Below, in pieces: positions 1 to 10,062 of a DNA stretch of 64,000 nt. The stretch is taken from the NCBI GenBank assembly GCA_009763385.1, contig CM019826.1:99122848-99186847 (forward strand). The letters are read 5' to 3'. Made by a program: the position numbers and the translations under genes. The notes beneath the pieces were generated by a model. That model did no database searches. It was not told the DNA's origin and saw only the letters and a program-made list of their open reading frames with translations. Numbering within the stretch: the stretch's first letter is position 1; each line of letters starts with the position of its first letter. This DNA comes from Coix lacryma-jobi var. lacryma-jobi. Taxonomy: Eukaryota; Streptophyta; Magnoliopsida; Poales; Poaceae.

Positions 1-167
1 GAGATCATCCACCCTCTTCCAAGGGTCATGGGCATCACGGTTTCGATCGAAGCTTTCGGGGGTTGATCTTGGGACAAAAGGCCAATGTTTCGAGAGAAAT
101 CTTTGAGCTCACATTCACCCCCCCCCCCCCTCTCTGGTCACCTTGCTAGTGCATTCTCGGTCCTTCA
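1..167 (+). repeat. Cop1 5' LTR, 3'-terminal part
   Basis: It aligns with 9539-9698 with roughly eight differences plus a longer C-run, and ends in the same TCCTTCA just before the primer binding site. The rest of this LTR is outside the window. Confidence 0.93.
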
Positions 168-180
168 ATTGGTATCAGAG
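168..180 (+). other. Cop1 primer binding site (initiator Met tRNA)
   Basis: ATTGGTATCAGAG follows the LTR end directly. It is complementary to the 3' end of plant initiator tRNA-Met and marks the start of minus-strand DNA synthesis. Confidence 0.92.
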
Positions 181-230
181 AGGGTTAAGGATCTTCCACC
201 TTAGCTGGTTCCAGATCCACAAAAGGCAAC

Positions 231-2844
231 ATGGATCGCGGCGTGGGCAAACCTCCGTTTTTCGATGGGACGAACTATGCGTATTGGAAGATACGCATGT
301 CGGCCTATCTGCAGAGTTTGTGTGCTTCCATCTGGGATATTTGCAACTCTGCCGATTACGTGGTCTTGGCTGCTCGTGTCTCTCAGCTTCAGATCGATGA
401 GCACGATGCCAATAGCCGAGCCCGTAATGCTCTTTTCTCATGTATGAGCATGAGTGAGTTTGATCGCGTTTCTCACCTCGCCACGGCTCGGGAGATTTGG
501 CTACCCTCATGCGTTTCCATGAGGGAACCTCTGAAGTCAAAACCCGACTCTACGAGTCGTTCAAGCGAGAGTATAAGAACTTCCGACATATGCCTGGCGA
601 GAGCATAGAAAGCTTATTCGCTCGCTTTCAGGTGATTGTTAACAAGATGAGGGCTAACAAGGAGTTGTTGCCTTTCGACGATCATGAGAGGGCTTTGAAG
701 CTTTTGCATACCCTTGATCGGTCGGTGTGTGATTCCAAAGTTCAGGCGATCATTGAATCACCTAAATATGAGACCCTCACATGCGACGAGCTCTTCAGTA
801 AGCTCAAGTCCAGTGAGATTGACGCCATGGCGAGGGCTTCTTATGAAAATCCTTCTGGCCCGTCGATGGCTTTGGTTTCTAGCTCTTCTGCTAACCCCTC
901 TGGAGGTTTTGCACTCTCTTTTCTGTCACAGAGGAGCAGCTGGAGTCTTTGGGGGATGACGAGTTGGCTTTGCTCGCCAACCGGTTCTCGCGGTTTCACA
1001 ACAACCGCATGAACCGTTGCCGCAGAGGAGGACGCTCAGGATGCTTTGAGTGCGGCGACCCCAACCACTTCATCGCCAATTGCCCGAAGAAGAACAAGCA
1101 GACCTTCGGCAAGGCGGATCATGGGCACAAGTATGACTCCGGCAAGTGGAAGGAGAAGTACGTCCCCGCGAAGCACAAGCGGAAGGGCGGCTTCAACAAG
1201 GAGTACATCAAGACGAAGTACTTGGAGAAGGCCCAGGCTGAGCAGCGTGTGTTCTTCGCCACGCTCAGCGACGTCGACGACTCGGATGACGACTCTGCTT
1301 CCTCAAGCGACGACGAGTCCGAGAAGAAGAAGAGGATCGAGGACAAGCTGAACGGCCTCTACTTCTTCGCCGACGACGATGGCTTCTGCACCATGGCCCT
1401 CGGCAAGGAGGTCGACGGCGAGCTGGAGGACACTCCTCGGAACGACGATGACGACGACACCTCCCAGGTATCTCAGACCCCTGACGAGCCTTCTGTGGAG
1501 GTCAAGAAGCTTACTGCCGCGCTCCTTAGTCAGGATAAGTTGCTTAGGCGTGCTGCTAGAGAGCGCAAGGAGTTTAGGCAGAAGTGGGAGGATACGGTGA
1601 AGGAACTTGAATTTGTCAAGTCCACCGTAGTTGTTACCGATGAGGAGGAGTGTGAGATGTGCACCACACACATGACTGACCTTCTCATTTTGAGAGGTAA
1701 GTATGTTGCGTTGGTAGGAGAGGTGGATGAGCTGAAGGCTAGATCCTCGCTGTTGGGTGCGTGCAAGTCCTGTGTGGGCTTGCAATCTGAGTTGGCAGAG
1801 AAGAATGCCAAGATTGTGTCTCTTGAAGAGGCCAACTCAGGTAGCACATGTGTGGCTAGGTGTGTTCTTTGTGAGGGTTTGGAGATGGAGATAGCCAATG
1901 TGAAGCATGACAAGATGCAAACCGAGGAGGAAAACACATACCTTCGGACCATCTTGTCATGGGTGTCAAGTGGTGAGCCACAGCTCGGGATGATGATCTC
2001 CTAATTCAAGCGAGCTGCTAGAGGTCCTGGTGTAGGTTTTGCTCCGGGTGTTGATGTTTCATCTTTCGGCAAGATTGGAGAGTCGAGTGGTTTGAACACA
2101 TGTGAGAAGCCCAACTCCACCACTACTCCCAAGCTTACCAAGATTCCACCCAAAGAGCCTCTCAAACCTAACACCAAGGATGGGGTCTTTGTTGAACCTC
2201 CGAGAGCTCCACCCAAGAAACAATCATGGGCTCCCAAACCAAACCACCTCAAGAACAAGCTGGACACCATGTCACCCATCCAGGAGGAGCTTATGCCACA
2301 GAAGGGTAAAGTGATCCATACCCACTAACGTGAGTACCAACAACCCCCTTTGAGAGCGGTGAGGTACCATTGTGAGCATTGTGGGAGAGATGGACACTTG
2401 AGTGAGTTTTGCTTTCGGCGCAAGAGAGAGGCGCGCCGCGCAAAGGAGATGAACAACACGGACATGTACCATCCTTTCCATGATGTACATGTGCCGAAAG
2501 TTCAGAGGCGTGCTGCTAGGCCTAGAGGTCCAGAACCTCAAGTTCCTAGGCCTAGGCAGCGGAGAGGACGTGCCCGGCGGGAGCCTGCAGTTGTAGGCTA
2601 TGGACCCCGTGGCAGTGGCTATTTAGTTGAGCGTTTTCCACCACCGCGTTTTGAGTATCGCGATGGAGGCTCCTCCCTTAGCGGACCATGTTTTCCTCTA
2701 CGTGGTGATCGCTCCTCTCGTAGGCGTGCTAGGAATGGTTTTTCTGCTAACCGTTCTTTTGAGCAGCCGGCCCAACACTGGTATTCTCCCTACTTCACTA
2801 ACCCTAGTGTTGGACCGTATGCTCACCCTATGTCTTTTTACTGA
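231..2844 (+). pseudogene. gag: Cop1 gag, frameshifted
   Basis: This encodes the capsid/nucleocapsid polyprotein. The start at 231 (MDRGVGKPPFFDG) opens the copia gag domain (UBN2-like, with YWKIRM). The frame shifts near 500 by a one-base loss relative to Cop2, and again near 940. The third segment (949 on) has a CCHC zinc knuckle (CFECGDPNHFIANC), Lys-rich and Asp/Ser-rich stretches, then a coiled-coil region with repeated CxxC pairs at roughly 1650-1880. In-frame stops lie at 2002-2004 and 2326-2328. The same frame then carries a second knuckle (HCEHCGRDGHLSEFC, near 2370-2415) and an Arg/Pro-rich tail ending at 2844. Pol starts in another frame 14 bases later. Domain identity is clear; the roles of the CxxC coiled coil and second knuckle are unknown. 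Confidence 0.88.
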
Positions 2845-2858
2845 TGTAGGTAAAACGA

Positions 2859-5800
2859 TTGGAGAACCTTTGGTTGGTGGATTCCGGGTGTTCGAGGCAC
2901 ATGACCGGAAACGCCAAGTGGTTCTCCAGTCTTAGTTCGATCGCCGGAAAGGAGTTTATCACCTTCAGCGACAATAGCAAAGGTAAAGTATTGTCTCGTG
3001 GGTCGGTGCGGGTTAATGAGCACTTTGTGTTGCGCGATGTTGCTCTTGTTTCTAACTTGCATTTTAATCTTATTTCTGTTTCGCAACTTTTCGATGATGA
3101 CTATGAGATTCGTTTTAAACCGAATCTCAGTCGCATTTTGGATCCTCAGGGCAATCTTGTTTGTGTGATTTCGCCCTTTGGTAAAGTCTTTTGTGCGGAT
3201 TTCTCGGAGTCTTTTGGCATTTCTCGTTGTCTTGAGGCTGGACCTTCGTCCTCTGATCTTTGGAAGTGGCATAGGAGACTTGGTCACCTGAGCTTCGACT
3301 TGCTTGCAAGGCTTAGTTCGCTTGGCCTAATCCGAAGATTGCCCAAGTTATCCATGGAGAAGGATCTTGTTTGCCATTCTTGTAGACATGGGAAGATGGT
3401 TGCCGCTCCCCACCATCCAGTGACTCAGGTCATGACAAAGCACCCTGGAGAGCTTTTGCACATGGACCTTGTTGGTCCGGCTTGGGTGAGCTCGGTTGGG
3501 GGGAAGTGGTATGTGCTTGTTGTTGTTGACGACTTTTTGAGATATTTGTGGGTCTTCTTTTTAGCTGAGAAGACCGAGACTTTCTCCTTTGCTCGCAATC
3601 TGATTTTGCGTCTTCAGAACAAGTACCCTTTGAACTCGATGCGAGCTATTAGGAGTGATAATGGTTCCGAATTCAAGAATTCGGATTTTGAGAAGTTTTG
3701 TAACTCTTTGGGTTTAGAGCATCAGTTTTCTTCCCCCTACACACCGCTTCAGAATGGTGTTGTAGAAAGGAAGAATCGGACCCTTGTAGAGATGGCCAGG
3801 ACGATGCTTGATGAGCATAGGACTCCTAAGAAATATTGGGCCGAAGCGATGAGCACTGCATGCTACATTTCCAATCGCATTTTTCTCCGAGCTTTCTTGA
3901 AAAAGACTTCTTATGAGTTGCGTTTTGGAAAACTGCCCAAGGTGAGTTATTTTAGAGTCTTTGGTTGCCACTGTTTTATACTTAAGAAAGGCAACCTGGA
4001 CAAATTTGAGTCTCGTTCTTCTCACGGTGTGTTTTTGGGTTATGGCGCTCATACTCGCGCTTATCGTGTACTTAACCTTGACACTAACCGAGTCATGGAG
4101 ACTTCTGATGTCACCTTCGACGAGACCATGGTTTGTCCTTCTTCTCATTTTGAGCGTGCAGGTGATCATGTGGTTGGTGAGCCTCTTTTTGATGACGATG
4201 ATGAGGGTGCTGAAGGTATGGATGATCCAGCACCCCCTCCACCTGCTGCGCCGCAAGGAGCGGCTTCTACTACGACTCACGACCCTGACACTTCTTCATC
4301 TTGGGGGCCGTGGGATCCGCCACCTCGAGCGGTACCTTTTGTACCTGAGGAGGCACCTGCTGCTGTTGAGGGGGAGGCTACTTCAGCAAGGGAGGCGCCA
4401 CGACACATTCAGCGCCAACACCCACCTCAGCAGATGATCGGCAGCATCGGCGAACGCGTCACTCAGTCAAGGTCACAACAAATCTCTCACTTTGCTCATT
4501 CTGCATTTGTTGCTGATTTTGAACCCCGAGATGTTGGACACGCTTTGATGGATCCAGATTGGGTCAATGCCATGCATGAGGAGTTAGAAAATTTTGAAAG
4601 AAAACGCGTTTGGGTTCTAATTTCTCCTCCCTCTGAGTGTCACCCAATTGGGACAAAATGGGTTTTCAAAAACAAACAAGGAGAGGATGGCCATGTAGTG
4701 AGAAACAAGGCCAGACTTGTAGCCCAGGGGTATAGTCAGAAGGAGGGGATAGACTATGAGGAGACTTTTGCTCCTGTAGCTCGTTTGGAGGCAATTAGGA
4801 TACTCTTGGCTTTTGCTGCATCCAAAGGTTTCAAACTTTTTCAAATGGATGTCAAGAGTGCCTTCTTAAACGGCTACAGAGAAGAGGAGGTGTATGTTAG
4901 ACAACCCCAGATTTCGAAAATCCCAAGTTTCCAAACCATGTTTTTAAACTTCACAAAGCGTTGTATGGTTTGAAACAAGCCCCTAGAGCCTGGTATGATA
5001 GGTTGAAAACCTTTTTGCTTGCTAAGGGTTTTAAAATGGGATGTGTGGATAAAACGCTCTTTCTCCTCAAGCAAGGCACTGATACTCTCTTGGTCCAGAT
5101 TTACGTGGATGATATCATTTTCGGTGGTTCTTCTCACGCTTTGGTTGCCAAGTTTGCAGACACTATGAGCAGGGAATTTGAGATGAGCATGATGGGCGAG
5201 TTGACGTTTTTCCTCGGGTTGCAAATCAAACAATCCCGGGAAGGGACATTCGTGCACCAGGGGAAGTATACCAAGGACATCTTGAAGAAATTCGATATGG
5301 GTGAGGCCAAGCCTCTTCCAACACCCATGTCGACCACGACGGCCCTGGATGCTGATGTGGATGGAGAAGCTGTGGACCAGAAGGAGTACCGGAGTATGAT
5401 CGGGTCGCTGCTGTACCTAATGGCGACACGCCCGGACATCCAGTTCGCGGTGTGTCTCTGCGCGCGCTTTCAGTCATCGCCGCGCATTTCTCACCGTCAG
5501 GCGGTCAAGCGCATTATGAGGTACTTATCCTTCACTCCAGAACTTGGGATTTGGTATTCTGCTTCCTCCACCCTCTCCCTTTGCGGGTATTCCGATGCCG
5601 ATTTTGCTGGTTGTCGCATTGATCGCAAGTCCACTTCTGGGACTTGCCAGTTTATTGGTTCTTCTCTTGTTTCGTGGTCTTCTCGCAAGCAGTCTAGTGT
5701 CGCCCAGTCTACCATGGAGGCTGAGTATGTTGCTGCGGCTAGCTGATGTTCCCAGTTGCTTTGGATGATGGCCACTTTGCGTGATTTTGGTCTGAGCTTT

Positions 5801-6046
5801 TCTCGCGTTCCTTTTCTTTGTGACAGCATGAGTGCTATTAGCGTTGCTAAGAACCCCGTGCTGCAGTCTAAGACCAAACACATTGATGTGCGCTTTCATT
5901 TTCTGCGAGACCACTATGAGAAGGGTGATATCGACCTTCGCCATGTCGATACTCATCATCAGTTGGCTGATATTTTCACCAAGCCTTTGGACCAATCAAA
6001 TTTTGCTAGGTTGAGAGGTGAGCTTGGTGTGTGTTTCCCCTTTTAG
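2859..6046 (+). pseudogene. pol: Cop1 pol: protease, integrase, reverse transcriptase, RNase H, with one frameshift and one nonsense codon
   Basis: This is the polyprotein for processing, integration and reverse transcription. The frame from 2859 shows the aspartic protease DSG at residues 8-10. The integrase zinc-binding HHCC follows (WHRRLGHLSF near 137, CHSC near 172). The catalytic triad is D near 203 (DLVGPA), D near 267 (DNGSEF) and E near 303 (VVERKNR). A Pro/Ala-rich linker leads to RT (KWVFKN near 600, RLVAQGYSQKEGIDYEETFAP). A net one-base loss near 4900-4915 shifts the frame. RT then continues from about 4955 with YGLKQAPRAWYDRL and YVDD at 5102-5113. RNase H follows (YSDADFAG near 5588). 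TGA at 5744-5746 replaces a Cys codon present in Cop2, and the frame continues past it to TAG at 6044-6046. All catalytic motifs survive. Confidence 0.93.
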
Positions 6047-7602
6047 ATGGGGGAAACATTTTGGTTCTTGTACCATAAACTAACTATTTTTCGTTTGTCT
6101 TGTTCTCTTTTGCATTTCAGCATACGCTTTTACATTCAGAGCTTCATGTATATAATCTAAAAAATGTAACTATGCTCTGTATAGGATTTCCTCCGATGCT
6201 TTATGCTGATACAGTAGCTTATGCTCTTTCTGATCACTGATACATGTTGTGAGCAGAGCTATTTTATGAATGGTGAATCTGTTTAATGAACACAAAACTT
6301 GAAAATGTTCACCATTAAGATATGCAACTAGCATGTGTAGAATGTGTTGAAGTCACTTGTGCTTTTCATCTATGCTAGGTTGCTATGTCTCTAGTTTTGA
6401 GTCATTCACTTGCTTGGTCTGTTCATATACTGCTTTAAATCTGAACCAAGTTAAGTGAATTGGAAAAGATCGAGATGGGATTGCTTGTCAGCACATCACA
6501 GTTTCGAGACTGTTTCTCATTGCACTTTGAGTTAAACTTGAGCTGTGTAGTGTATGACCGAAACTGTTGCTTTAAGCTTCTGATTGCTTCTGCATAGGTT
6601 TCGCACAGTTGAAAAGTTAGGCAATGACAAGCTTTCAACCTCTCGCAATCACATGCTGAAATTTTAACTTGTGTAATTAAACCGCTGCAACTCCGATAAA
6701 ATTTGATACACAAGTCTATGTTTCATTCTATAGCATGATGATTGAACTGTGCTAGGGGTAGTTCACCTTGTATACATGTTTAGCACTTGTCGGATATCCT
6801 GTCTATACATGTTTTGTGCTATTTTGATGGTGAACACTTTTGGGCTGTAAACTGCTCGTTTGCTCTCATTTTCCTATTTCGTACCTGGTGATCAGTTTGA
6901 GCCTTTGCTAGCTTCTTATGGATGTTGTTGAGTCATCGGATCAGAACTATGTAGAACATCCTTGCACTGTTTTGATTATATTTCTGAAGCTACTAACTTG
7001 CATTTTTACTCATATGCATTTTTGGAGGGAGATATTCTGTCAAGGGGGAGACATTTGAGTGCATGTGCAGATTTGCTTGTTGGTGCATTTTTCAACTAAG
7101 GGGGAGAAAATATTGACAAATCATGAGTTCCCTGGGTTGTGTGCACTAGTTGAGGGGGAGTTTGCTAATTGTGTTAAGCCTTTGCCTCTTTCTTGAGGAA
7201 CTAGCAAACATTTTCAGCTCTTCAATTGGTATCGAACTCTTTTGGTTTTGAGATTGGTAACAGTTGGTACTGAGCTGCTTCGCTAGCGGTGTTGAGCCCG
7301 TTCTGCCTCTTCTTGAGGGCTAGCTCTGTTTTGCTTGATTTTCTGTTGATTTTCCAATTAGTATCGAGCTTTCTCGCTAGCGGTGTTGAGCCTGTTCTAC
7401 CTCCTCTTTAGGGCTAGCTCTGCTTTGCTTGGTTGCGTCGAGCCTTTGCCCATGTCTTTGGGAACCAAGTTGTCTTAATCTTTCCACTTGACCTTCTTCG
7501 GCTTTGCTATGCTTTTGGGTCATTTGGTCGAGTTCTCTCTCTTTCTTCCTTCCTTCCTCTATTCCATTATGATTTGTGTTGGTAGTTGACAATGCACTCA
7601 TC
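6047..7602 (+). other. Cop1 long non-coding 3' region
   Basis: About 1.55 kb lies between the end of RNase H and the polypurine tract. Some Sireviruses carry an envelope-like ORF here; none of useful length is present in this copy. The region is AT-rich and aligns with the Cop2 3' region (51952-53470). Several purine-rich strings resembling the polypurine tract (GGGGGAGA type) occur at about 7040-7160. Confidence 0.8.
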
Positions 7603-7613
7603 AAGGGGGAGAT
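7603..7613 (+). other. Cop1 polypurine tract
   Basis: AAGGGGGAGAT lies immediately before the 3' LTR. It is the usual primer site for plus-strand synthesis. Confidence 0.85.
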
Positions 7614-8002
7614 TGCGGATACATGGGTGTATGCCGAGTCTCTGAGTGATGAGTGATTGTCAACTGGGATAATGCGCATGTTCTTTGGCTTGTGTTGTGC
7701 AGGTGTCGAGCACGGATACAGTGATCAGAGGCAAGGTGAAGGTCAAGTAGAGACGTGCCGTGCCGATGGACCGAGAGTGGCGAAGGGCGGACGTGTGGCT
7801 TGGACCGAGGGACCGGTGGCCTGAGGATCAGCTGTGGTGGCTGACAGCCTGGGACAGCGACGAGCGAAGACTTGCGGGCACGGTGTTGCCTGGGTCGAGG
7901 ACCTGGGGACACGTGTCGGTGGACGGGGTGCACGGGCGGTGCATCCCCTCTACGGCTCGATTTGGTGGTTGAGCCACAGAAAAACCACCAAGTGGACGGT
8001 TT

Positions 8003-8226
8003 CCAGGTTTGGGCCTCAAAACCTGGGCGCTGATGGTTTCCGAGTTTGGGCCACAAAACTTGGGCTGAGGACGGTTTCCAGGTTTGGGCCTCAAAACCTG
8101 GGTGTTGCAGGTTTCTGAGTTTGGGCCACAAAACTCAAGCGATGGTTGGCTGGTTTCCTGGTTTGGGCCTCAAAACTGGGGGTTGGCTGTAAAGGCTGGT
8201 TTCCCGGTTTGGGCCACAAAACCGGG
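8003..8226 (+). repeat. Hairpin array in Cop1 3' LTR
   Basis: Successive units are spaced about 35-45 bp. Each is an inverted repeat around a TTTGGGCC(T/A)CAAAA core. The outer arms change in step: CCAGG with CCTGG, CGAG with the matching right arm, CCCGG with CCGGG. The array sits in U3, upstream of the likely transcription start. Confidence 0.88.
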
Positions 8227-9018
8227 GGTGCGACGTCCGGGAAAAGGACAAACAGAGCGGTGGCGGCACGTGGCGGCGATCGGTGAGGTTGCGTCTAAGC
8301 AACGCTACCAGTTGTGCGGGCGTGGCCGTCGGATCACCACCTACCATGAGTTGGTCCAGAATAACCCTATGGTTTAGCTGGTTCGCTCTGTAATTAGAGA
8401 GGGGTAGAGTAGGAATTAGAATTAGGATAAGTAGAGGGAGACACCCTCCTCCCATTCTATCTCAGTCATTTGCTCTTTGCTTCTAGGGTTTCCTGCTCTC
8501 CCAATCCCCTGCTGTAGCTAGCTGAGATCCGCAGAGAACCATACCTCTGTGTACTGAAGATTTTGAGGAAGTGAGGTCGTAACCTCAGTGTTGTAGCGTG
8601 TGGTAGCCACACGGTTGCAGATCGATGACTTGATTCGCGTTTTGTTCGTGTTCTTCGCGTTCTTTGTTTCTCCGCGATTTTCCTGTCACTCGATCTCCCT
8701 CTCTATTGCGTCTTTGCAAAATCCGTTTGAATCAACTTGTTCTTTATAGTGAGGAGATCATTTCCACCGAAGGAATTCATCTAATCCTCACGAACAAGTA
8801 GATCGGTTTGATTTCATTTTCGTGGCGCTTTTTCATTCATACTCCTCCCCTTTCGATTTCCCGGTGTTTGAGTTGATTTGAGCGGATGATTTCTTGGGGA
8901 TAGTCTCCTAACTACCTCGTGATCATCTTCTCCAAGTTTGGGGATGTGGGACTGAGTTTTGATTCGGATTTGGGAAGATTCGTGAGAGGGGCGACCAAAA
9001 TCGCCCTCTCTGTTCATC

Positions 9019-9282
9019 CGCGGACAGTCCACCGTTTGGGTCGCGGACAATCCGTGCGTCGGGGTCGGTCAGACCAATGGTCTGACTCCGCAGTGTTGAA
9101 CGAGTTCTTTTTGAACCGCGGACAGTCCGCCGTTGGAACTTGCGGACAGTCCGGGAACGTCCAGGGACTGTTCAGCAACCTTGCTGTTTCTGGTATTTGG
9201 CCGGCGGACAGTCCGCCAACCCCTCGCGGACAGTCCGCGGTAGGGGCGGACAGTCCGGGACCGCAGGGTCGGACAGTCCGGG
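9019..9282 (+). repeat. CGGACAGTCCG palindrome array in Cop1 3' LTR
   Basis: Many copies of CGGAC-A-GTCCG and close variants occur at irregular spacing, for example near 9021, 9117, 9145, 9203, 9226 and 9271. The other full LTRs of this superfamily in the window have GACCGGACGC repeats at the equivalent place. Confidence 0.85.
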
Positions 9283-9837
9283 ATTTGGCTGAAGCCTCCG
9301 GTTTTGCCCGTTTGCTCTCCCGGCTTCTTCGCTGGGTTTCCGGACTTCTCATTTGGTCCTAAAGTTGACCAAGGAACCTCTCTAGGTATCTTTGCTACTT
9401 GTTAGCATCGGTATTTGGGGATTTCTCGACATAGCCGTCTATCTACGTTCGGGACTTGTTTTTTAGGAGGCAAACTTGTGTCGGTGCTTTTGGCGTTTGG
9501 TTTGCTATCGCTTTGTGGTGCCTCGCTGTGATCTTAGAGATCATCCACCCTCTTCCAAGGGTCGTGGGCATCACGGTTTCGATCGAAGCTTTCGGGGGTT
9601 GATCTTGGGACAAAAGGCTAAAGTTTTGAGAGAAATTTTTGAGCTCCCATTCACCCCCCCCCCTCTGGTCGCCTTGCTAGTGCATTCTCGGTCCTTCAGC
9701 GGAGACTTGCGTGCATGGTGTTGCTCGAGTCGAGGACTTGGGGACACATGTTGGTGGACGGGGTGCACGGGCGGTGCATCCCATCGACGGCTCAGTTTGG
9801 TGGTCGAGCCACAGAAAAACCACCGAGTGGACGGTTT

Positions 9838-10062
9838 CCAGGTTTGGGCCTCAAAACCTAGGCGCTGATGGTTTCTGAGTTTGGGCCACAAAACTCGGAC
9901 TGAGGACGGTTTCCAGGTTTGGGCCTCAAAACCTGGGTGTTGCGGGTTTCTGAGTTTGGGCCACAAAACTCAGGCGATGGACGGCTGGTTTCTCGGTTTG
10001 GGCCTCAAAACCGGGGGTTGGTCGTGAAGGCTGGTTTCCCGGTTTGGGCCTCAAAACCGGGG
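9838..10062 (+). repeat. Hairpin array in LTR-2
   Basis: This is the same array type as at 8003-8226. Units have arms CCAGG/CCT(A/G)G, TGAG/CTC(A/G) and CCGG/CCGG around TTTGGGCC(T/A)CAAAA. Confidence 0.86.

Larger units (their letters stand above)
1..9698 (+). mobile_element. Cop1: nearly complete Sirevirus-type Ty1-copia retrotransposon, 5' LTR cut by the window edge
   Basis: The order is 5' LTR end (1-167), primer binding site, gag, PR-IN-RT-RNase H, a long non-coding 3' region, polypurine tract and full 3' LTR (7614-9698). Integrase before RT defines Ty1-copia. The long gag with an acidic linker, the second DGH-type zinc knuckle and the long 3' region fit the Sirevirus (SIRE/Maximus) lineage. 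The sequence after 9698 resumes inside another LTR of the same superfamily, at a point equivalent to about 7867 here, so Cop1 inserted into LTR-2. The expected 5-bp target duplication on this side is GCGGA (9699-9703). Its partner lies upstream of the window. Only a few frame breaks are present. Confidence 0.93.
7614..9698 (+). repeat. Cop1 3' LTR (2,085 bp)
   Basis: It starts TGCGGATACATGG after the polypurine tract and ends TCCTTCA, the same end as the 5' LTR. From left to right it holds an array of short hairpins (8003-8226), a likely transcription-start region near 8400-8450 (GGATAAGTAG in place of a clear TATA box), and an array of CGGACAGTCCG palindromes (9019-9282). It closes with a conserved end carrying a C-run. 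LTR-2, Cop2 and Cop3 share the first half but carry a different palindrome array in the second half. Confidence 0.92.

Noticed and set aside
168..180. tRNA gene remnants at the TGGTATCAGAG strings
   Set aside because: Each lies immediately next to an LTR end and matches only the last bases of initiator tRNA-Met. They are primer binding sites.
6047..7602. Possible envelope-like gene expected in some Sireviruses
   Set aside because: No frame longer than about 100 codons, no membrane segments, and no similarity between frames of Cop1 and Cop2 here.
7760..8377. Overlapping frames on both strands across the LTR hairpin array
   Set aside because: They translate the repeated TTTGGGCC units into repeated peptides such as FGPQN or RPKPGN in several frames, which is a consequence of the tandem DNA structure.
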